A stretch of 64,000 nt of DNA from RYN-230 sp963770545 (GCA_963770545.1 CAVYQF010000016.1:1-64000); one strand, 5' to 3'; positions 26,356-34,664 are shown, counted from the stretch's first letter. Made by a program: numbers and translations. The notes: generated by a model not told the origin, from the sequence alone.

Positions 26356-27261
26356 TCAGCCCGGTACCGGCGAGGCCCGGATGAAGTCAGCGATCACCTG
26401 TCCGAGCTGCTCACCGGCGTCTTCCTGAAGGAAATGACCCGCGCCCTTGAGCACCGGGTGATCGAGCTCGGCGGCCCCCGGAACCGCCTTCCTCAGCACG
26501 GGCCCCATCGCGCCGGTGATCGGGTCCCGGTCGCTGAACGCCACCAGGAACGGCTTGTCCCACATAGACAGCTGCTGCCAGGCGGCGCGGTTGGCAGCCG
26601 AGGCAGGATCATCCGGCGTGGTGGGCACCAGACCGGGCATCGCCCGCACTCCCGCGGCGAAGCTTTCGTCCGGGAAGGGCGCGTCGTAGGCGGCCAGCAC
26701 GGCCGGCGGCAGCGTGGTCTGGCAGCCTGACTGCACCAGCCGGGACACGCTGAGAGCCGGCGCGGTCTGCACCACTTCACGGAACCGCAGCCACACGTCG
26801 GGCATCGGCTGATCCCCGGTCGGCAGCCCGGTGTTAGCCGCGACCACCCGCGCGAAGCGGCCGGGATGCTCGGCGGCCAGCCGCAGCCCGATCAGACCAC
26901 CCCAGTCCTGCCCGACGAGCGTGAGTCCGCGCAAGTCCAGCCGGTCGAAAGCGAGAGCCCGGATCCACTCCACGTGCCGCGCGTAGCTGTGATCACTGAC
27001 GTTCATGGGCTTGTCCGACCGGCCGAACCCGGCCAGGTCGGGCGCGATGGCGTGCAACCCGGCGTCGGCCAGGACCGCCATCACGGTCCGGTACAGGAAC
27101 GACCAGCTCGGCTCACCGTGCAGGAGGAGTACCGGCTCGCCATCCGGCGGACCTGCTTCCACGTAGGCCAGCCGCACTCCCCCGACCGGCACGTAGCGCG
27201 GTGAGTAGGCGAAATCCGGCAGGTCCGCGAATCGGTCTTCGGGGGTGCGGAGCACGCGCAT
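26356..27261 (-). CDS. Haloalkane dehalogenase-like alpha/beta-hydrolase
   Basis: A 301-residue hydrolase of the haloalkane dehalogenase family (HLD-I, DhlA-like). Oxyanion/halide motif HGEPSWSFLYR, nucleophile elbow GQDWGG (Asp nucleophile followed by the halide-binding Trp), acid region FSDRDPIT, and catalytic His in GAGHFLQED. These enzymes split carbon-halogen bonds hydrolytically to an alcohol and halide; natural substrates of actinobacterial homologues are mostly unknown. No signal peptide, so cytoplasmic. Its start lies inside the remnant of a PadR-type gene on the other strand. Confidence 0.85.
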   Translation of the reverse strand: MRVLRTPEDRFADLPDFAYSPRYVPVGGVRLAYVEAGPPDGEPVLLLHGEPSWSFLYRTVMAVLADAGLHAIAPDLAGFGRSDKPMNVSDHSYARHVEWIRALAFDRLDLRGLTLVGQDWGGLIGLRLAAEHPGRFARVVAANTGLPTGDQPMPDVWLRFREVVQTAPALSVSRLVQSGCQTTLPPAVLAAYDAPFPDESFAAGVRAMPGLVPTTPDDPASAANRAAWQQLSMWDKPFLVAFSDRDPITGAMGPVLRKAVPGAAELDHPVLKGAGHFLQEDAGEQLGQVIADFIRASPVPG

Positions 27262-27296
27262 CCACCCATGTTGTCACGGCCCTGGCGCATGGAAGC

Positions 27297-27608
27297 ATGG
27301 CGCACGTCCGGGACGTCCGATCCCATCTGCTAGTCAAACTGGCCCTGCTGGACCGCTCCGGGGATGACCCCAGCGATCTGCTCCGCAGGCAGCGGGCGGC
27401 CCTGGAGCCCATCGCCCGGGCTATCCAGGCGGAGCGACCCGGGCGGGACGGGTTCGACCAGACGCTGCTTGCGTGGCGCCGGGCCACCACCGCGGCCACG
27501 CTGAGCTTCCTGGACGACGTCATCCGGCTCACGCATCTCGTCCACCCGGACCAGGGTGACCCCGGCGAGGATGAACGCGCCGCCGAGGAACTGCATCGCG
27601 GTCGGTAG
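27297..27608 (+). pseudogene. Remnant of a PadR-family regulator (C-terminal part only)
   Basis: The plus-strand frame reads SHLLVKLALLDRSGDDP, LLRRQRAALEPIARAI, GFDQTLLAWRR and ATLSFLDDV, the pattern of the C-terminal helical domain of actinobacterial PadR-type regulators. The N-terminal winged helix that should precede it is absent; that position is occupied by the dehalogenase start on the opposite strand. Past about 27545 the frame runs antisense into eamA. I read it as a gene truncated by deletion. Identification rests on motif memory, not a search. Confidence 0.55.
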
Positions 27609-28415
27609 CTGGCCAAGCAGAATCCACGCGAACGCGATGGCGAACAGCACTTCGGCCATGCCGATGAAAGAGGCCAGCTTGGCGCCCAGCCGCCGGGCGG
27701 CGCCGATGCCTGCGACATAGGCGATCACCGCCGCCACCAGCGACAGCCCGAGGACCGGCACAATCCAGCTGACCTGGTGATGGACGAAGTCCACCGGACG
27801 GGTGCTGGCCGCCATCGGCAGGACGCCGACCCAGCCGAGCAGCCCCAGCACCACAGCACCCACCCACATCCCGGCCCAGGCCAGGACGATGGGAGGCACC
27901 GGCTCGGCGTCGGTCGCGGCCGAGAGCAGGAAGTAGATAGCCAGGGACACGGCGGCGAGCAGTCCCCACATGACCCCGACCAGGTTGATCCCGGCGGTCC
28001 CGGTCAGGTTGAGCACGAGGATCAGTCCGGCGATCGACGCGGCCGCGCCGGTCACGGTGAGCCGCCGCGGCCGCTGGGCGTGCCGCGCCCACAGCCAGAC
28101 CACCACCAGCACGGTGCCGAGGTATTCGAGCAACAGGGCCACGCCGACCGGCATCCGGGCCACCGCGTTGAAGTAGAACAGCTGGCACCCGGCCACGCCG
28201 ACCAGTCCGAACGCGCCCACCCGGGGCGCCGCGCGGCGCAGCATCGTCCAGCGTCCGCGCAACTGAAGCAGCGCCGGGACGGTCAACATAAGACCGGCCA
28301 GGGTGATCCGGGTTAGCACCGCCGCGGCGGGGCTCCACCCGGCGCCGATCAGCGACGCGGCGAACGCCCCGGACGTCCCGAACGCCGCGGCGGACAGGAT
28401 GCCGAGGGACAGTCC
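27330..28415 (-). CDS. EamA/DMT-family exporter, start codon not found, unusual C-terminal tail
   Basis: A ten-helix drug/metabolite transporter (two EamA repeats). The first GTG in frame is 28319, but the frame clearly encodes TM1 upstream (LSLGILSAAAFGTSGAFAASLIGAG, 28320-28415). No ATG, GTG or TTG precedes it before the in-frame TGA near 28572. An ATG at 28675 opens a different frame, so a one-base indel in the repetitive GC tract 28440-28520 probably separates start from body. The C-terminal ~65 residues after VTLVRVDEM are hydrophilic, atypical for the family, and are read antisense through the PadR remnant. Divergent from a CGNR regulator, its likely controller. Confidence 0.75.
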   Translation of the reverse strand, partial: GLSLGILSAAAFGTSGAFAASLIGAGWSPAAAVLTRITLAGLMLTVPALLQLRGRWTMLRRAAPRVGAFGLVGVAGCQLFYFNAVARMPVGVALLLEYLGTVLVVVWLWARHAQRPRRLTVTGAAASIAGLILVLNLTGTAGINLVGVMWGLLAAVSLAIYFLLSAATDAEPVPPIVLAWAGMWVGAVVLGLLGWVGVLPMAASTRPVDFVHHQVSWIVPVLGLSLVAAVIAYVAGIGAARRLGAKLASFIGMAEVLFAIAFAWILLGQLPTAMQFLGGAFILAGVTLVRVDEMREPDDVVQEAQRGRGGGPAPRKQRLVEPVPPGSLRLDSPGDGLQGRPLPAEQIAGVIPGAVQQGQFD

Positions 28416-28646
28416 CGCGCCGCCCCGATGGACCTGGCCCCCACCCGCGGCACCAGCGCCAGCACGCGCACCCGCAGCGCCAGCACCCGCAGCGCCACCA
28501 GCACTCCCGCAGTGCCACCAGCGCCGCCCGGGGCCGAGCGGGGCACGTCGTGGGTCCGGGCGGAAGTCACAGCGTCACTCCAGGTGTGATCGGGCGCAGG
28601 GCTGACCCGCACAGCCGCGACGGGCCGCTTATCCAGGCTAACCTGT

Positions 28647-28670
28647 TGTAAGCAGCAAAACTCACTTACA
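28647..28670. promoter_or_regulatory. Inverted repeat in divergent eamA/CGNR promoter region
   Basis: TGTAAG and CTTACA separated by 12 nt, in the AT-richer spacer between the divergent exporter and CGNR genes. Candidate operator for the CGNR protein. Confidence 0.4.
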
Positions 28671-28707
28671 CTCATGACACTAGCCGCCGCGGGTGAAAGG
28701 GGTCAAG

Positions 28708-29271
28708 GTGCTTTTTGCTCATGACACCGAGGTGTCCCTGGCCGCGACCGCGGCTCTGGTCAACACCGGCCGCGGCGACACCGAGGGCCTGCCGGATGAG
28801 GCCGCCCTCGATCGCTTCATCACTGAGTGGCGCTGGACCGGCCGACGCATCCGGGACCGGGACGAGCTCGACGCGGTCCGGCAGCTGCGGCCCCGGCTGG
28901 CCCGGCTCTGGGAGCTGTCCGAGGACGACGCGGCCGCCCTGGTCAACACGCTGCTGCGGGAGGCCGGCGCGCTACCGCAGCTGGTCAAGCACGACGGCTG
29001 GGACTATCACCTGCACGCCACGTCCGCCGAGGCTCCGCTAGCCGACCGGATCGCGGTCGATGCGGCCATGGCGTTCACCGACGTCATCCGGACCGGGCAG
29101 CTGGACCGGCTGCGCCGGTGCGCCGCCGATGACTGCGACCACGTCCACGTCGACCTGTCCAAGAACCGGTCCCGGCGGTTCTGCGGTACCGCGTGCGCCA
29201 ACCGGGTCAACGTGGCGGCCTACCGGACCCGCCAGGCCGCCCGCCCGCATGACGTACCAGACAGACCATAA
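28708..29271 (+). CDS. CGNR zinc-finger (ABATE-domain) regulator
   Basis: A 187-residue protein. The N-terminal ABATE-type domain carries AATAALVNTGRG and LARLWELSEDDAAALVNTLL. The C-terminal CGNR zinc finger spans CAADDCDHVHVDLSKNRSRRFCGTACANRVNVAAYRTR (quoted only by its parts: C-A-A-D-D-C, RRFCGTAC and NRVNVAAYR). Such proteins are thought to act as DNA-binding regulators, commonly beside transporter genes. GTG 28708 is preferred because AAAGGGG lies five bases upstream; GTG 28693 is also in frame. Divergent to the EamA exporter, which it probably regulates. Confidence 0.8.
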   Translation: MLFAHDTEVSLAATAALVNTGRGDTEGLPDEAALDRFITEWRWTGRRIRDRDELDAVRQLRPRLARLWELSEDDAAALVNTLLREAGALPQLVKHDGWDYHLHATSAEAPLADRIAVDAAMAFTDVIRTGQLDRLRRCAADDCDHVHVDLSKNRSRRFCGTACANRVNVAAYRTRQAARPHDVPDRP

Positions 29272-29436
29272 CCTTCCGTATCGTCCTAGCCACAACTCGG
29301 CCACGGCTGCCCAGGATTGGCTTGATGTGGCCGGGTGTTGCTGCCAGGCTTCAGATGGTCGTGGCCTGCGCCGGCGCCTTCAGCGGCTGGTGCCGCGCGG
29401 CACCCCCACCGGCCGGTGTCTACCGACAGGAGTGCC

Positions 29437-30432
29437 ATGCACCTGCCTGCCCGTCTCAGCGCCCTTGCCCTGGCCGGGGCGCTGCTCCTGGTGCCGGTCG
29501 AGGCCGCCCCCGCGCTTGCCGCCCCCGCCGCGTCAACCGCGGCCGCCGCGAGAACCGCCGCCGCCCCGAAGGCCGCCCCGGCCCGGCTGGCATCGCTGGC
29601 GTCGGCCACCTTGCCCATGTCGGCCGCCTCACCCGCATCGGCCATCTCACCCGCGCTCGCCCGCGCCCCCCGCGGCGTGCAGGCTAAAGGGGGCGCCCTG
29701 GCCAGGGCAGGGAGCGGCGTGGTGCTGTGGAGCCGGGGCATGAACACCGAACTGCCGATGGGCAGCATCACCAAGGTCATGACCGCGATCGTGGTGCTGC
29801 GGGCCGGACACCTGCATCAGCGGATCGTGGTCCCCAAGGGCGTGATCCCCTATGACCGCAAATACGACGCCAGCAACGCGGGGCTGCGCCCCGGCGACCA
29901 CCTGACCGCGCAGGAACTGCTGGAGGCTCTGCTGCTGCCGTCCGGCTGTGACGCCGCCTACGCGCTGGCCAAGGCGTACGGGCCGGGCTGGACCGCGTTC
30001 ATCGCCAAGATGAACTCCACCGCCCAGGCGATGGGCCTGACGCACACGCACTTCTCGAACTTCGACGGCCTGCCCTGGCCGACCGAAACCTCGACCTACT
30101 CCACCCCGCGCGACCTGATCACCCTGGGCCGCAAGGCCATGGGATACCCGGTCCTGCGCTCCATCGTGGATCAGCAGACCTACCGCCTGGCTGCGACGCC
30201 GCGCCATCACGCCTACGTCTGGCGGACCACCAACATGCTGCTCCGCGACTACCCGGGCGCCCTGGGGATCAAGACCGGGTCCACCCTGGCGGCCGGGTAC
30301 TGTCTGCTGTTCGAGGCCCGCGAGAACGGCCGCGTCCTCATCGGGGTGGTCTTGCACAGCTCCCGGAACAATGACATGGCCAGCTTCGCCGATGCGACGA
30401 AGATCCTCGACTGGGGCTTCCGGCACGATTAA
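29437..30432 (+). CDS. Secreted D-alanyl-D-alanine carboxypeptidase (PBP5/DacA-like)
   Basis: A 331-residue S11-type peptidase trimming the terminal D-Ala of peptidoglycan stem peptides outside the cell. Signal peptide (LPARLSALALAGALLLV) followed by a ~60-residue Ala-rich linker. Active-site motifs: SITK (Ser-x-x-Lys), KTGS (KTG box), and SGCDAA at the position of the usual SGN, so Asn of the second motif is replaced by Cys. LRPGDHLTAQELLEALLLPSG-type family text is present. ATG 29437 has a CAGGAG SD; the frame upstream is non-coding. Confidence 0.9.
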   Translation: MHLPARLSALALAGALLLVPVEAAPALAAPAASTAAAARTAAAPKAAPARLASLASATLPMSAASPASAISPALARAPRGVQAKGGALARAGSGVVLWSRGMNTELPMGSITKVMTAIVVLRAGHLHQRIVVPKGVIPYDRKYDASNAGLRPGDHLTAQELLEALLLPSGCDAAYALAKAYGPGWTAFIAKMNSTAQAMGLTHTHFSNFDGLPWPTETSTYSTPRDLITLGRKAMGYPVLRSIVDQQTYRLAATPRHHAYVWRTTNMLLRDYPGALGIKTGSTLAAGYCLLFEARENGRVLIGVVLHSSRNNDMASFADATKILDWGFRHD

Positions 30433-30566
30433 CCTGCAAGATGGCTTGCTGCCCGCTAGATTCCATTCCCTGGCGGGTGGTGAATGCGCCGTCCCGCCAC
30501 CTCAGGCCGTCTGGGGGGCGCAATACTTGGCATAGCTGACGGCATTTCGGGGCAAGGGTGGCTTTC

Positions 30567-31574
30567 ATGCGGTTCCGGTCGGGTGTGGCAGTCAACCTGG
30601 GCACGGTCAACACCCTGGTCTCCGTGGCCGGCCGGGGGCTGGTCATCGACGAGCCGTCTGCTATCGCACTGGACCGGGCGACAGGCCGGGTGGCGGCGGT
30701 GGGCGAGGCAGCGGACGCACTGGCGGGCAAGGAACCGCAGGACGTCGAGGTGCTTCACCCGCTGCGTGACGGGGTGATCGCGGACCTCGACGCCGCCTCC
30801 GCGATGCTGCAAGGTTTCCTGCGCCGGGCCCGGCTGCGCCGGGGCCTGCTTCGGACCGCCGCGGTCGTGTGCGTACCAGGCGGCGCCACCTGGGTGGAAC
30901 GCCGGTCGCTGGCTGCGGCCATGAGCGTGGTCCGGCCCCGGTGCACGGTCCAGATGGTCGATGAGCCGGTGGCCGCGGCCGCCGGCGCCGGTTTCGACCT
31001 GGCCCAGGGCGCCGGCGTGTTCATCGTGGACATAGGTGGCGGCACCACCGAGTGCGCGGTGGTGGCCGGCGGGCAGATCGTCCGGGCCCAGTCGCTGCGG
31101 CTCGGCGGCAACGCCATGGACGAGGCCATCGTGAGCACGGTCAAGGCGGAACTCGGCCTGATGCTGGGGCGCAACGCGGCGCGCAGCCTGAAGACCACGC
31201 TCGGCCTGGCCGATGACGGGACCAGCTGGATGGAAACGGTGGGCGTGGACGCCGCGCGGCGCACCCCCCGGGTCGAGCACGTGCCCGGGCGGCTGGTGGC
31301 CCGGTCGCTGGAGCACGTCGTCACGGCGATCGTGGACAGCGTGCAGGAGATGCTCTCCGACATCCCGCCCAACCTGGCCGAGGACGTGGTGCGCGGGAAG
31401 ATCCGACTGGCCGGCGGCGGCGCGCTGCTGCCCGGCCTGGCCGACCGGATCGAGGCGGCCACCGGGATCCCGGCTGTGGTGGTGGACGACCCGCTACGCT
31501 GCGTCGCGCGCGGCGCGGCCGAGATCCTGGAACACGGTGACGGGCTCCAGCCTGGTCCCGTAGTTCAGAAGTAA
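30567..31574 (+). CDS. Divergent MreB-like actin-fold protein
   Basis: A 335-residue bacterial actin homologue. Phosphate-2 motif DIGGGTTECAVV, VDEPVAAAAGAG and the adenosine motif GGGALLPGLADRI are intact. In the phosphate-1 motif, however, NLGTVNTLV has Asn where MreB normally has Asp (DLGTANT), a residue important for Mg-ATP handling. It stands alone, without mreC/mreD, and could be an Mbl-type morphology protein or one used in sporulation. Start ATG 30567 with AAGGG eight bases upstream; a GTG three codons earlier is an alternative. Confidence 0.82.
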   Translation: MRFRSGVAVNLGTVNTLVSVAGRGLVIDEPSAIALDRATGRVAAVGEAADALAGKEPQDVEVLHPLRDGVIADLDAASAMLQGFLRRARLRRGLLRTAAVVCVPGGATWVERRSLAAAMSVVRPRCTVQMVDEPVAAAAGAGFDLAQGAGVFIVDIGGGTTECAVVAGGQIVRAQSLRLGGNAMDEAIVSTVKAELGLMLGRNAARSLKTTLGLADDGTSWMETVGVDAARRTPRVEHVPGRLVARSLEHVVTAIVDSVQEMLSDIPPNLAEDVVRGKIRLAGGGALLPGLADRIEAATGIPAVVVDDPLRCVARGAAEILEHGDGLQPGPVVQK

Positions 31575-31630
31575 CTCAAGTACCAGCGGCCCTCAGAAGC
31601 AGCAGCGGCCCAGAGGTAACATCAAGCAAC

Positions 31631-31742
31631 CCACGCGGGAGCTCGGGCTGACCGGGCTGAGAGGGTGGCTGACCCACCGGGTCGCGCGCCACCGACCGTC
31701 TGAACCTGACCGGGTAATGCCGGCGTAGGGAGGACCCTGTGG
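31631..31742 (+). ncRNA. TPP riboswitch (THI element)
   Basis: Conserved THI-box segments are present in order: GGGAGC, GGGCTGAGAGGGTGG, then GACCGTCTGAACCTGACC, GGGTAATGCCGGCGTAGGGA. CCAC at 31631 can pair with GTGG at 31739-31742 to close P1. In bacteria this RNA binds thiamine pyrophosphate and lowers expression of the downstream gene. The next gene on the strand is the APH-like kinase starting 107 bp later; the mode of control (translation or transcription) is not evident. Confidence 0.93.
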
Positions 31743-31848
31743 CGAGAGCCACTGAACCTGCCATGCATCCTCGCGCCCTGCGGCCCTCGATTTTCCCTAA
31801 CGGAACCCCGCCGGTGTACCCGCCAACCGTCTCGTCGAGCGTGTCCCG

Positions 31849-33036
31849 GTGAGCGGGGTGATCGGGATGCCCGTGCCCACAGGCCTGGTCCACGGCATGG
31901 GCAAGGAGCTGGTCGAACCGGACTGGAGCCCGCTCACCAGCACGGAGGTCCGCACGGTGCTGGCCCGCTATCCCCAGCCCGGCGTCAGGCCGCTGGTCCC
32001 GGCCGCCGAGGAGATGATCACCTGGCGCAGTCCGCGGCCCATGTCGGCGGCGGGCCTGGTCCGCCGCGGCGGGGTTGACCTGTTCGTCAAGCGGCACCAC
32101 GTCCGGGTGCGCACGCCTGCTCAGCTGGCCGTGGAGCACGCGTTCATCGGCCACCTGAGGGCGCGCGGTATCCCCGCGCCTGCGGTGCTGCGCACCGCGG
32201 ACGGGGCGACCGCCACCCAGCACGGCGACTTCGTCTACGAAGTGCACGAGGTCGCCGACGGCCTCGACCTGTACCGGGACGCGGTGTCCTGGACCCCGTA
32301 CACCAGTCTCGGCCACGCGCGGGCCGCCGGGGCGGCGCTGGCCCGGCTGCACCTCGCGGCGGACCGCTTCCCACTGCCGGCCCGGTCTCCTGCCGTGCTC
32401 ACCAGCGGCTGCGAGCTGATCGTCGCACCCGACCCGCTCGCGGAGCTCAAGTGGCTGACCGGACGGCGCCCGGGGCTGGCGGCGTACCTGGACGGCCGGG
32501 CCTGGCCGGACGACCTGACCCGGCTCGTGCTGCCCGCCGTCCGGCGGGCCGCACCGCTGCTGGCCGGGCTACCCCGGCAGTGGGGCCACGGCGACTGGCA
32601 TCCTTCCAACCTGACCTGGACGTCGGCGGGCGCGGACGCAGCGGTGGCCGGGGTGTTCGACTTCGGGCTGGCCAACCGGACCTTCGCCGTGCACGACCTG
32701 GCCAACGCCCTGGAGCGGGCCACCGTGTCCTGGCTCGACCTGATCGACCTGGGCCGGGCCGAGGCGGATCTGGAGGCCATCGACGCGCTGCTGGACGGCT
32801 ACGATTCGGTGCGCCCACTCTCCCCGGCCGAGGCCGCCGCGCTGCCCGAGGTGTTCCGGGTGGTGCACGTCGAGTACGCGCTATCTGAGGTCGAGTACTT
32901 CGCCCACGTAGTCCGCTCGCCCGCCAACGCGGACCTGGCCTACGACGGCTACCTCCTCGGCCACGCCGCCTGGTTCGAGACCAGCGACGGCACCACCGTC
33001 CTAGACCACCTCCGCCGCCGCGCCGCCCTTACCTGA
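31849..33036 (+). CDS. APH-fold small-molecule kinase under TPP riboswitch control
   Basis: A 395-residue protein of the aminoglycoside phosphotransferase / choline-homoserine kinase superfamily. N-lobe with LFVKRHHVRVRT (ATP-binding Lys region), catalytic loop HGDWHPSNL and metal-binding FDFGLAN. The fold is shared by thiamine kinase (ThiK), homoserine kinase II and choline kinase. Its position directly behind a TPP riboswitch makes a thiamine or thiamine-precursor kinase in salvage the best guess; this is inference, since no other thiamine gene is adjacent. Start GTG 31849 is the first in frame; ATG 31867 is equally plausible. Not likely to be an antibiotic-resistance gene given its regulation. 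Confidence 0.82.
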   Translation: MSGVIGMPVPTGLVHGMGKELVEPDWSPLTSTEVRTVLARYPQPGVRPLVPAAEEMITWRSPRPMSAAGLVRRGGVDLFVKRHHVRVRTPAQLAVEHAFIGHLRARGIPAPAVLRTADGATATQHGDFVYEVHEVADGLDLYRDAVSWTPYTSLGHARAAGAALARLHLAADRFPLPARSPAVLTSGCELIVAPDPLAELKWLTGRRPGLAAYLDGRAWPDDLTRLVLPAVRRAAPLLAGLPRQWGHGDWHPSNLTWTSAGADAAVAGVFDFGLANRTFAVHDLANALERATVSWLDLIDLGRAEADLEAIDALLDGYDSVRPLSPAEAAALPEVFRVVHVEYALSEVEYFAHVVRSPANADLAYDGYLLGHAAWFETSDGTTVLDHLRRRAALT

Positions 33037-33062
33037 GGCGACTCGCCGACGCCCTGCTGCCC

Positions 33063-33136
33063 CCACATTTCCCGCATGACGTGCGCTCCGGCGGGCGTTT
33101 TGTCCGATTATGGCGAACGCTGCGCGGGAAATGTGG
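33063..33136. repeat. 13-bp inverted repeat with 48-bp interior
   Basis: CCACATTTCCCGC (33063-33075) is exactly complementary to GCGGGAAATGTGG (33124-33136), in the spacer between the APH-like kinase and the decarboxylase. Either a long-loop terminator or a small palindromic element. Confidence 0.55.
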
Positions 33137-33203
33137 ACGGGAGGGGCCGGTGTGACTGGAACACCGGCCCCCGAGCGAGCGGGCCGGGAACCTTTAGGCT
33201 GCG

Positions 33204-34652
33204 GTGGTGGATCTCGCGCGGTGGGTACAGAAGGCGGTCGCGGCGAACCAGGAGTGGGCGGCGGGGTTCGGGCCGTTCACCCCGCATCCCTCGCTGGACA
33301 TCAGCGACGACCACTTCGGGCCGGCGTTCGCGGAGTTCACCGAGCGACTAGGCGACAACTACCCGTTCTTCCACCCGCGCTACGCGGGGCAGATGCTCAA
33401 ACCCCCGCACCCGGCCGCCGTGGCCGGCTACCTGGCCGCGATGCTGATCAACCCGAACAACCACGCGCTAGACGGCGGCCCGGCCACTGCGCGGATGGAA
33501 CGCGAGGTGACCGCGCAACTCGCGGACATGTTCGGCTTCGGCACCCATCTGGGGCACCTCACCACCAGCGGCACCATCGCCAACCTGGAGGCCTTGTTCG
33601 TGGCCCGCGAACTGCACCCCGGCCGGGGCGTTGCGTTCAGCGCGGATGCCCACTACACGCACAGCCGGATGTGCGGCCTGCTGGGCATCGAGGGCCACCC
33701 AGTCCCCGTGGACCGCGCCGGGCGGATGGATCTCGACGCCCTCGATGAACTGCTGCGCGGCGGCCGGGTGGGCACTGTGGTGCTGACCGCGGGGACTACG
33801 GGGCTGGGTGCGATCGACCCCGTGCACGAAGCCCTCGGGCTGTGCCGGCAGCACGGCGCCCGTGTCCACGTGGACGCGGCCTACGGCGGGTTCTTCACGA
33901 TCCTCGCGCAGCACCAGACCGCTCAGGACCAGACCGCTCAGGACCACCCAGCCCAGGGCGGCACCGATCATGACCGCACTGTTCAGGATCAAACGGCGGC
34001 CCAGGAACTCAGGCTGCCGGCCGCGCCGTGGCGGGCCATTGCCGAGTGCGACTCGGTCGTGGTCGACCCGCACAAGCACGGGCTGCAACCCTACGGCTGC
34101 GGCGCCGTGCTGTTCCGCGACCCGGAGGTGGCCCGGTTCTACCTGCACGACTCCCCGTACACCTACTTCACCTCGACCGACCTGCACCTCGGGGAGATCA
34201 GCTTGGAGTGCTCCAGGCCCGGCGCGGCCGCCGCGGCGCTGTGGCTCACGTTCCGGCTGCTGCCGCCGACCCGGGACGGGCTGGGGCAGGTGCTGGCCGC
34301 TGGGCGGCGGGCGGCACTGGCCTGGGCCGCACTGATCGGGAAGTCCTCCGTGCTGGACTTGTACCAGGAGCCTGAGCTGGACATTGTCAGCTATTTCCCG
34401 GTCACCGAGCCGCCCGCGCTATCCCGGATCGACCTGGCCTCGGAGCGGATCCTGCAGGCCGGGATGACCAGTCCCGACCCGGTGTTCCTCAGCACGCTGA
34501 AAGCCGACGCAAACGCGTTCCAGGTCCGGCACGGATCCGTGAAGGCGGACGCACCCGGGGCCCGCATCCTGCGCAGCGTGCTGATGAAGCCCGAAGCTGA
34601 GACCTACCTGCCGCATCTGCACGAGAGGCTTGAGGAGCTTGCGCGCGGCTGA
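33204..34652 (+). CDS. PLP-dependent group II decarboxylase (aromatic amino acid / tyrosine decarboxylase-like)
   Basis: A 482-residue pyridoxal-phosphate enzyme. PLP-binding Lys in DPHKHG, the family segments TTSGTIANLEAL, HYTHSRMCGLLG, GTTGLGAIDP and HVDAAYGG are intact. The fold matches group II decarboxylases, which make amines from L-amino acids; substrate not predictable here. An insertion of TAQDQ-type repeats (about residues 238-265, 15-bp units) separates the AYGGFF and DPHKHG motifs near the active-site face. GTG 33204 is followed directly by another GTG, so the start is uncertain by one codon. No transporter is adjacent. Confidence 0.88.
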   Translation: MVDLARWVQKAVAANQEWAAGFGPFTPHPSLDISDDHFGPAFAEFTERLGDNYPFFHPRYAGQMLKPPHPAAVAGYLAAMLINPNNHALDGGPATARMEREVTAQLADMFGFGTHLGHLTTSGTIANLEALFVARELHPGRGVAFSADAHYTHSRMCGLLGIEGHPVPVDRAGRMDLDALDELLRGGRVGTVVLTAGTTGLGAIDPVHEALGLCRQHGARVHVDAAYGGFFTILAQHQTAQDQTAQDHPAQGGTDHDRTVQDQTAAQELRLPAAPWRAIAECDSVVVDPHKHGLQPYGCGAVLFRDPEVARFYLHDSPYTYFTSTDLHLGEISLECSRPGAAAAALWLTFRLLPPTRDGLGQVLAAGRRAALAWAALIGKSSVLDLYQEPELDIVSYFPVTEPPALSRIDLASERILQAGMTSPDPVFLSTLKADANAFQVRHGSVKADAPGARILRSVLMKPEAETYLPHLHERLEELARG

Positions 34653-34664
34653 CCGCCGGCCGCC

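Noticed and set aside
31849..33036. Aminoglycoside-resistance gene
   Set aside because: The APH fold is shared by many kinases, and the TPP riboswitch points to thiamine metabolism.
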